Translations under genes and position numbers: made by a program
Part shown: positions 58,440-64,000 of the stretch, in pieces
How positions within the stretch are numbered: position 1 is the first letter of the stretch
Layout of the letters: each line of letters starts with the position of its first letter
Assembly: GCA_008704415.1 (NCBI GenBank)
Contig: VXIS01000007.1
Location: 124,001-188,000, forward strand
Reading direction: 5' to 3'
Length of the DNA: 64,000 nucleotides
Origin: Sphaerosporella brunnea
Lineage: Eukaryota > Ascomycota > Pezizomycetes > Pezizales > Pyronemataceae
Notes under the pieces: model-generated
What the model saw: the letters and a program-made list of their open reading frames with translations, nothing else
What the model was told of the DNA's origin: nothing
The model's database searches: none

Positions 58440-58929
58440 CTGTTTTACTGTATGGGTACGGTTTTTTTGTTTCTTTTTATTTTATTTTTTCTTTGCTTTC
58501 ACTCTTTTGATTTTTTTTTTTTTTCCTGCTTGATGGGAGGCGGATGGGATGGTATCACATTCGGCAGGGCAGCGGTAGGCCAAGGAGCATTCTGAGCATA
58601 ATACCAGGGAGATGATAGAAGGGACGAACGAACTTCAGTTACTGTTGAATTCATCATGATCATTGGATCGATATCAATGAATGCGAGCCCATGATGTGGT
58701 TTGTTTCAAGCAACCGTCTGAATAAAAGTAAAACTGGAATGAAGGACTGGATCGGTGAGCATGCATGGTCTTGACCGGCGTCGGTTGTTCCAATCGCTGC
58801 CTCGGGAAGGAGTACTCATCGGCACTCACTCGCCTCGCTTAATCCTCCCCTTCACGTGCCAACCCCAACCCATTAGTTTATACAACACAGCCTCCGTCCA
58901 ATCTGTATGCACCTTTTCCTTCACGCGAG
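58274..58929. other. Spacer between PEX14 and seipin genes, with T-runs
   Basis: 3' flank of PEX14 followed by the seipin promoter. T-runs of about 29 (58411-58439) and 15 (58510-58524) are present. The in-frame extension from 58761 to the seipin gene is probably not coding. Confidence 0.5.
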
Positions 58930-60023
58930 ATGGTACATTCTCTCCCCCCCGCATCCGCACGCTGCTAACTCCCCAGGACCTCCTCCTCCTCCTCACGCCC
59001 CTGCACGCCGCAACCTCCAAGCCCGCGCGACGTGCCTACCTCCAAACGCTCCTCCTCCTATCCAGCACGCTCCTCCTGCTCGTCCTCGCCGCCAGCGGTT
59101 ACATCCTCTTCTACACGGCCTTCATCCCCCGTATCGGTATCACAAAACCGCTGTACTTCGTCTACCCGGCCGCCGCAAAGCCGTCAGCAGCGGTAACCTT
59201 CACACCGGCCGAACTAGTCGCGGGGCAGGCGTACACCATAACTCTGCACGTGCGCCTTCCCACGTCGCCGCGCAATGTAGAGCATGGCGCCTTCAATACC
59301 GAGCTATCCGTCTTCTCCACCACCCCAGCGCCGGAAGAAGAAGAAGAAGGAGGAGGAGGAGGGGCAATGATGCTGCTGCGGGAGCGCCGCCCCGGCGCGC
59401 TGACTTACCGCACCCCGTTGCTGGTGACGCTGCACACGCTGGTTACGGCGCCGCTGCTGCTGCTGGGGGTTACGCGCCAGGAGGAGACGCTGCACATTGT
59501 TCTCACCGAGAGCGCAGTCTTCGCTCACACGCCGCGCAGCGCTACGGTAGCGGTCGATGCGGGGCTTAGCTTGTATTCTGCGACGCTGGACTTCTCGGCG
59601 CAGCTGGCGGGGCTGCGGTGGGTTATGTTCCGCTGGCGCGTTGCCAGCTTCGTGGTCGGCACCGGCATGTTCTGGGGCGTGGAAGTGGCGGGGATGCTGG
59701 CGGCGTGGTGGTGGGCTTCGGGGTACCTTGCTAGGAAGAAGCAGGAGGTGCAGCAGCAGGTGCTGGGGAAGGAGCAGGTGGCGGACGATGTGGTGCAGTT
59801 TTCTGATGCGCAGAGGACTTTCCCTTCGAGGGCCGGAGAGGCGTATCCGACGCCGGAACCGGAGGGCGGAGAGGTTGGCGACGATGAGGAGAGCACTGAG
59901 ACTGAGGCTGAGGCGGAGGCGGCGGTGCTGAGGGACTCGGGCATTGGAACAGAAAGCACGGAACGCGAGAGGATGGGGAGCGTCAGGAGACGATCTAGAG
60001 GTGCGGGGAGCTCGGCACGGTAG
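58930..60023 (+). CDS. SEI1: Seipin, ER-lipid droplet contact protein
   Basis: Proposed exons 58930-58932 (the ATG alone) and 58977-60023, 349 residues. The 44-bp intron has GTACAT, a TGCTAAC branch site and CCCCAG. Splicing gives MDLLLLLTPLHAATSKPARR followed by a first membrane segment (LLLLSSTLLLLVLAASGYILFY), the lumenal domain starting FIPRIGITKPLYF with YTITLHVRLPTSPRNVEHGAF, and a second membrane segment (VASFVVGTGMFWGVEVAGM). The cytosolic tail is acidic. This is the layout of fungal seipin, which organises lipid droplet formation at the ER. The alternative is an unspliced start at 58761, which adds about 72 residues unlike any seipin N terminus. A Glu/Gly-rich insert (EEEEEGGGGG) sits in a lumenal loop. 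Confidence 0.88.
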
Positions 60024-60670
60024 TCTTATTTCACAGACAATTATCATAATACACACCAGCTTGAATTAATACCCTAATCCAATATCCCCCCACCCTCCAA
60101 TGCAAGTGCAAGAAAAATCACGAGGAGTACAATACACGCACGATCACGGCCACACTTCGAACTGACTAACACAGGCATCGGCAACGCAGAATGTCTATGT
60201 AGACAGGATGGCTGGTAGGTACCATACATTACACCCCCGATAATAAGCGGTGGTAGAGGCGGGTGTTTTTTTTGGGGGAGAAGGGGGTGAGACTCAGTCA
60301 GTCCCATCCGGGGGAGGCGGTTTGGTTTGACCAGAACCAAAACATCGTGCAGAAAAAAAAAGTCATCATGAGTGCAAAAAAAAGGGTGAAAAAAAAAAAA
60401 AAAAAAAAAAAACTCCAATAAGCTCCCAAACGCATTTTCCGCCCTAGAACCCTTTTGGAGAAGGAAAAAAAAAATGAGGCAAAAAAATGTCAAGCAAAAA
60501 ACCATGACAAGCAACAGTCTAAAAGCACACCGTGACGAAAAAATGAAATGGAAGCAAGAAAAAGGTTATAAAAAAGGTTATAAAAAAATATAGCAGCTGG
60601 TGGTAATACAAACAGTTGAACGCCCCTCCCGGCCCCTCCCGAGTAAGTACAATATTCGCAATGTGGCAAG
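60024..60670. other. Convergent 3' region of the seipin and cyclin genes
   Basis: A-rich flank with an A-run near 60389-60412 and a direct repeat AAAAAGGTTAT at 60560-60585. No gene. Confidence 0.55.
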
Positions 60671-61796
60671 TTAGTCGTCCACCTCTCCCTCCTCCAAGTC
60701 CGGATTTTCTCCTTTCGCCGGTTGCGGCTCGTCCTCCTCTTTCTCCTTCGTTCCGCCTGGAGGTGGGTCCCCACCGTTCCGCATCTCTTCCATCTTTGGC
60801 CGTTTCCGGTCCAAGCTCGAGTCCTCAGTGCTATCCAAGATGTCTGTCGAGTCTCTGGGCCGCTTCCCGGCGGAGGACCCGGATGGCGGGAGTGGGGAAC
60901 CAACGCTCTGCGCACGCTGGCGGGTCTTGGTTGTCTCTGGGCCGCCCTCGGGAGTGGTAACATATTTCGGTCGGTCCTCGCCCCTGAGAGGGTTGTTCCT
61001 GCTTTGCAGGTGAGCCTTGCGGATCTATTGGTTCTTAAGGCAGGGTAGGAACGTACTCATAGACTAGCGCCATGTAATTGCAGCATTTCTTGATCTCCTT
61101 GATCTTCACCCCGATAATCTCCCACCACGGCTTGCCATCCTGGTCCGGGAATTCGATGTTGCAATGCTTCGCCGCGCAGTAGAGGGCGGCTGCCGCGATC
61201 GTGCGTGGCGGATACAGGATGCACAGCATGGTCAGCTGCGCATCGTTCAGGAACGTCCAAGCCGTGCGCATCAGCGGTCGCGTCTGCACGCCCAGCTTGG
61301 CGGTGTAATTGAGCAGATGGTTGTATGGGACCTCGACGGTCACGTCGAAACAGATGGATTCCAGCAGGTACTCCTCCTTGTTCAGAATGCAATCCTTCCA
61401 CCGCCAGAACTCCTTGTCATCACGGTGAACTTCCATCTTTAAGTTCTTCTGAGCGGCGCGCACGCACGCGGCAACGATCTCGCCAAACTTTCGCATGTTC
61501 TCTTCCACCTTCGTCGCTAAGAAGAGCGCGGTCGCAGCAGTTTCATAGTAGTGGTGTCGCTTGAGAGAGTTTTGCATGTAGAATCGGTGCAGGTATGTCG
61601 ACGCGGTTGCAAGGGTGAGCTGCGGGAGCTTCAGCTGGATTCCAAGCTGCGTGATGAAGTTGCAACCTTTGCTCCGCTGCTCGCGTTCGGTCTCGGGGGA
61701 GATACCGTCCAGCACCGACGGCGTCTGTAATAGCTCCTCCTCCGTGAACAGCCATTGCGATTCCCAATCCGTGTTGCTCGAGGAAGCGTCACTCAT
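60671..61796 (-). CDS. pch1: Cyclin T/K-type cyclin, Pch1/Bur2-like
   Basis: Two exons (61796-61057 and 60998-60671), 355 residues, intron 58 bp. The N terminus has WLFTEEELLQTPSVLDGISP and QRSKGCNFITQLGIQLKLPQ, then the first cyclin box (TASTYLHRFYMQNSLKRHHY, FLATKVEENMRKFGEI) and the second (ESICFDVTVEVPYNHLLNYT, PPRTIAAAALYCAAKH). Exon 2 encodes a charged tail ending EENPDLEEGEVDD-like acidic sequence. The closest match I know is S. pombe Pch1, partner of Cdk9 in the P-TEFb kinase that phosphorylates RNA polymerase II and Spt5. Cyclin K/Ctk2-type partners remain possible. The start at 61796 is preferred; an upstream in-frame ATG at 61988 would add a low-complexity leader read from a CA/GA repeat. 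Confidence 0.9.
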
Positions 61797-61945
61797 CTTG
61801 TCGCCGCGCGTGTGAGGGGGTGTCGGGAGCTGCGAGTTACCCAGTCGCTGGAGTTTCGATTCTGAGGCGGTGGTATTGGCGGCGGAGGAGGAGGAGGAGG
61901 AGGGGAGGGGAGCGACGGGGTCTGTAGTGACCGGCATACAACACG

Positions 61946-61980
<35 letters not shown>

Positions 61981-63768
61981 TCACTCACTCAAGTCTCTTT
62001 CGTGAGTGGTGACGTATGATCGATTGGCTTGGGGAGGGGTTTGCACTAAAGCTGTGATTTGCACCCTTTCGGCTGGCACCTAAGCTTTGTTGTTGTTGTT
62101 GGTGGTGGTGGTGGTGGTGGTGGTGGGTTGCCGTCCCGAGATTGTGAGTTGAAACTTTTTTGTCGGGGGGGGGGTGTGGTGAGCGTTGTCGTCGTCGCGG
62201 GCTGCAGCTGCCAGATCTGCGGCGAAGGGGTCGATGCGCGATGCCCAGCTGCGGGAGTCGCGTCCCTTTCCGTTCGTCTGTATTTCGGAGTCGGGAATCT
62301 CGAGTTCTTCGACGTGATGCTGCTGCGACTGTTCGAAGTGGCAGCGTGCAGGGTTTGGCGTGGGGAGGTCGGTTTGCTAGATTAGCGACGCAAACCCCGA
62401 TTCGATTGTGCGTCCGGTGTGTGCGGCTGTTTGGATTGTCTCGCCGCTGGGGAGGTGGTTCACGGGGTTGCGGAATTGACGGGAAATAAGAAAAATATGT
62501 GTTTAGTTATCGTTTGACTATCAAGAAATCGCAGCGCACGCGCTCACACAAAGAAAGGTCCACGCGCGTGAAGCTTGGCACTTCTTTTTAATTCTCTGAA
62601 TTCAGACCTGCCACCAGAAAAACCCGTGTATTTTTCGCAGCAACTGAAACCAGTGGTTTCTGATACGCTTTGTACTATACAGGAAATGTTGACTTAACCT
62701 AAGTAGGCATTTCGGTTGCTGTGCTGGGTCCTGGTTGGGACGCCGAGGACGCTGGCATCTGCCCCCCCCCCCGTGCCGGCGAGTGACGCATCATGTAGCC
62801 TCGCCACACGAAACACCCACCTACCAGTGTTCTCAAGGGCTGGCTTGTTGATCAGCCCGGCTACAAAGCCCGGGCTGGCTGGCTGCGGGCTGCGTCTTTG
62901 TATGTAAAAGGCGCGAATTATTACAGAGTGATATCCCGTGAAGCAACAACCATCGTCCATTCTTCATATCCGAGAAGCAGCTCTCGCAGCCGGCCCGGCT
63001 GCACCTACCGGCTCTCACCTGTGTCTTCACATTGAGAACTTCACTGATCCCAAACAGCTTCCTGCTCTATTCCACAATGAATCCGCGTGAGATGTGGCCT
63101 CCTTCAGGAGCCGTGAGGTGAGGCAACCCATCCTCAGCCAAACCACCGCGCCAGCCACCCACCAGCCGGCCGCTCTTCAGCCCGGCACGTACGCGGGCCG
63201 AGGTGATCCAGTACGCACTGGTGGCAACTATGGGTATAGTCTATGCTCGCCTTTATCCTTGTCGGACCGTTTGACTTAGTCGACGTTGTAGATGCCGTGA
63301 GGGTATATATAACCCATTCCGGCTCCGTCCTTTTCGATCTCCCGCCCCGACGACCCGAAACTTCGAGCCCACCTCGAGGTGGTGCGCATCGCCCGCCACA
63401 AAATTCGGGCAGCAACCGTCCAGCCCTTGCACGAGGTCCCCATCCAATCCGCGAATCACGATACTACTTGGTCGCAGATGTTGGGCCGACAACTGGTATA
63501 TCACCATCCGGGTTGCTCCGTCTGCTCTGGTAACTCTGTGTGGGGTTCAGAGCTCTATGAATTTTGGCATAATCAATTGGTCAGCGGTCCTGCTATGCTA
63601 CCCCACACGAGTAACACAACCAAACCTGATTACCTAACGCGCTGATCCATAACTTCCTTGCACTGGCACTGGTTCCCCGGCGAAGTGCTCAGCACAATGT
63701 AGGGACTATTATAGGCTTGCTAAGGATATCTTCCGCACTCAAGTTCTCGAGCGGAACTCTTCTACTAG
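61797..63768. other. Upstream region of the cyclin gene, no gene seen
   Basis: Starts with a CT/CA dinucleotide tract (61943-61990), then a GGT-rich tract (62098-62127), a G-run near 62166 and a C-run near 62761. From 62,700 onward are GC-rich phrases (CCCGGGCTGGCTGGCTGC at 62869, AGCCGGCCCGGC at 62989) and unsupported short frames. Confidence 0.5.
61943..61990. repeat. CT/CA dinucleotide and CACT tetranucleotide tract
   Basis: A CT run passes into a CA run and then into CACT units, in the likely leader of the cyclin gene. Confidence 0.85.
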
Positions 63769-64000
63769 GGGGATTTTTAAATGTTGGGACACCTAAAAAC
63801 CCTAACCCACAGCCTCAAAAAAAGCGAAAAATCGCTATTTCCACTGGCTTTGGTCCGAAAACTTTGTTCGCTGGCTCAAAATTAATGCAAAAGCCCCCTC
63901 AAAAATTTTGCTATAGATAAGTCCAGAGTCTATTTTTCTTTGCGATGATGTCGTGTTTTGCGTTGCCGTGTTTTTGGCGGGGCGTGTATGGGTTAGGGTT
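63769..64000. mobile_element. Family F-related element cut by the window edge
   Basis: The left part contains GATTTTTAAATGTTGGGACA then CCTAAAAACCCTAACCCA. The last bases of the window, read on the other strand, start AACCCTAACCCATACACGCC, like the AACCCTAACCCACGCGCGCC inside the element at 43174. The two inward-facing ends suggest a family F-like element whose right terminus lies beyond base 64000. Confidence 0.5.

Noticed and set aside
58761..58929. N-terminal extension of seipin
   Set aside because: Its sequence is unlike seipin N termini and it runs through the probable promoter; splicing from ATG 58930 gives a better protein.
63980..64000. TTAGGG-like sequence at the end of the window as a telomere
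   Set aside because: Only about one and a half units are present, and the same phrase occurs inside an inverted-repeat element at 43174-43404.

Overview
This window is nuclear DNA of a filamentous ascomycete (Pezizomycotina). The genes are split by short introns (44 to 115 bp, with one exception of 503 bp), often with visible CTAAC-type branch points, and the proteins belong to fungal families (Tvp18, seipin, Pex14, fungal Not1, Cdc15/Imp2 F-BAR). I cannot name the genus.

Layout. From 1 to 13.9 kb: the 5' end of an AIM21-like gene (-), TVP18 (-), a large conserved gene of unknown function (+), an MTP18-type mitochondrial gene (-) and a short MetE-like gene (-). From 13.9 to 22.5 kb the DNA is gene-poor: it holds small TA-flanked inverted-repeat elements and a broken SRPK-like kinase gene (-). 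From 23 to 30.3 kb: the ER co-chaperone SCJ1 with a KDEL tail (+), an apparently complete DDE transposon, and a KpsF/GutQ-type sugar-phosphate isomerase gene (-). From 30.3 to 36.5 kb I see no gene. From 36.5 to 41.3 kb: a small cytochrome b5 (-) and an F-BAR/SH3 cytokinesis protein (-). From 41.3 to 45.9 kb is a nest of miniature inverted-repeat elements. From 46 to 61.8 kb is a compact housekeeping block: NOT1 (+), NDC80 (-), PEX14 (+), seipin (+) and a Pch1-type cyclin (-). The last 2 kb is intergenic and ends in part of another repeat.

The housekeeping genes do not form a pathway. They cover Golgi, mitochondria, ER, peroxisome, lipid droplet, kinetochore, septum, mRNA decay and transcription elongation.

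The most informative content is the mobile DNA. At least six families of short TA-flanked inverted-repeat elements are present. Two nested insertions can be read base by base, and one of them has its own empty site in a second copy in the window. One 2.85-kb DDE transposon has both terminal repeats, TA at both ends and a spliced transposase frame without breaks. Several gene structures are unusual: a seipin start codon alone in its coding exon, a 7-nt exon in PEX14, a 16-nt exon in TVP18 and an 18-nt exon in the MetE-like gene. I found no rRNA, tRNA, CRISPR array or biosynthetic gene cluster.
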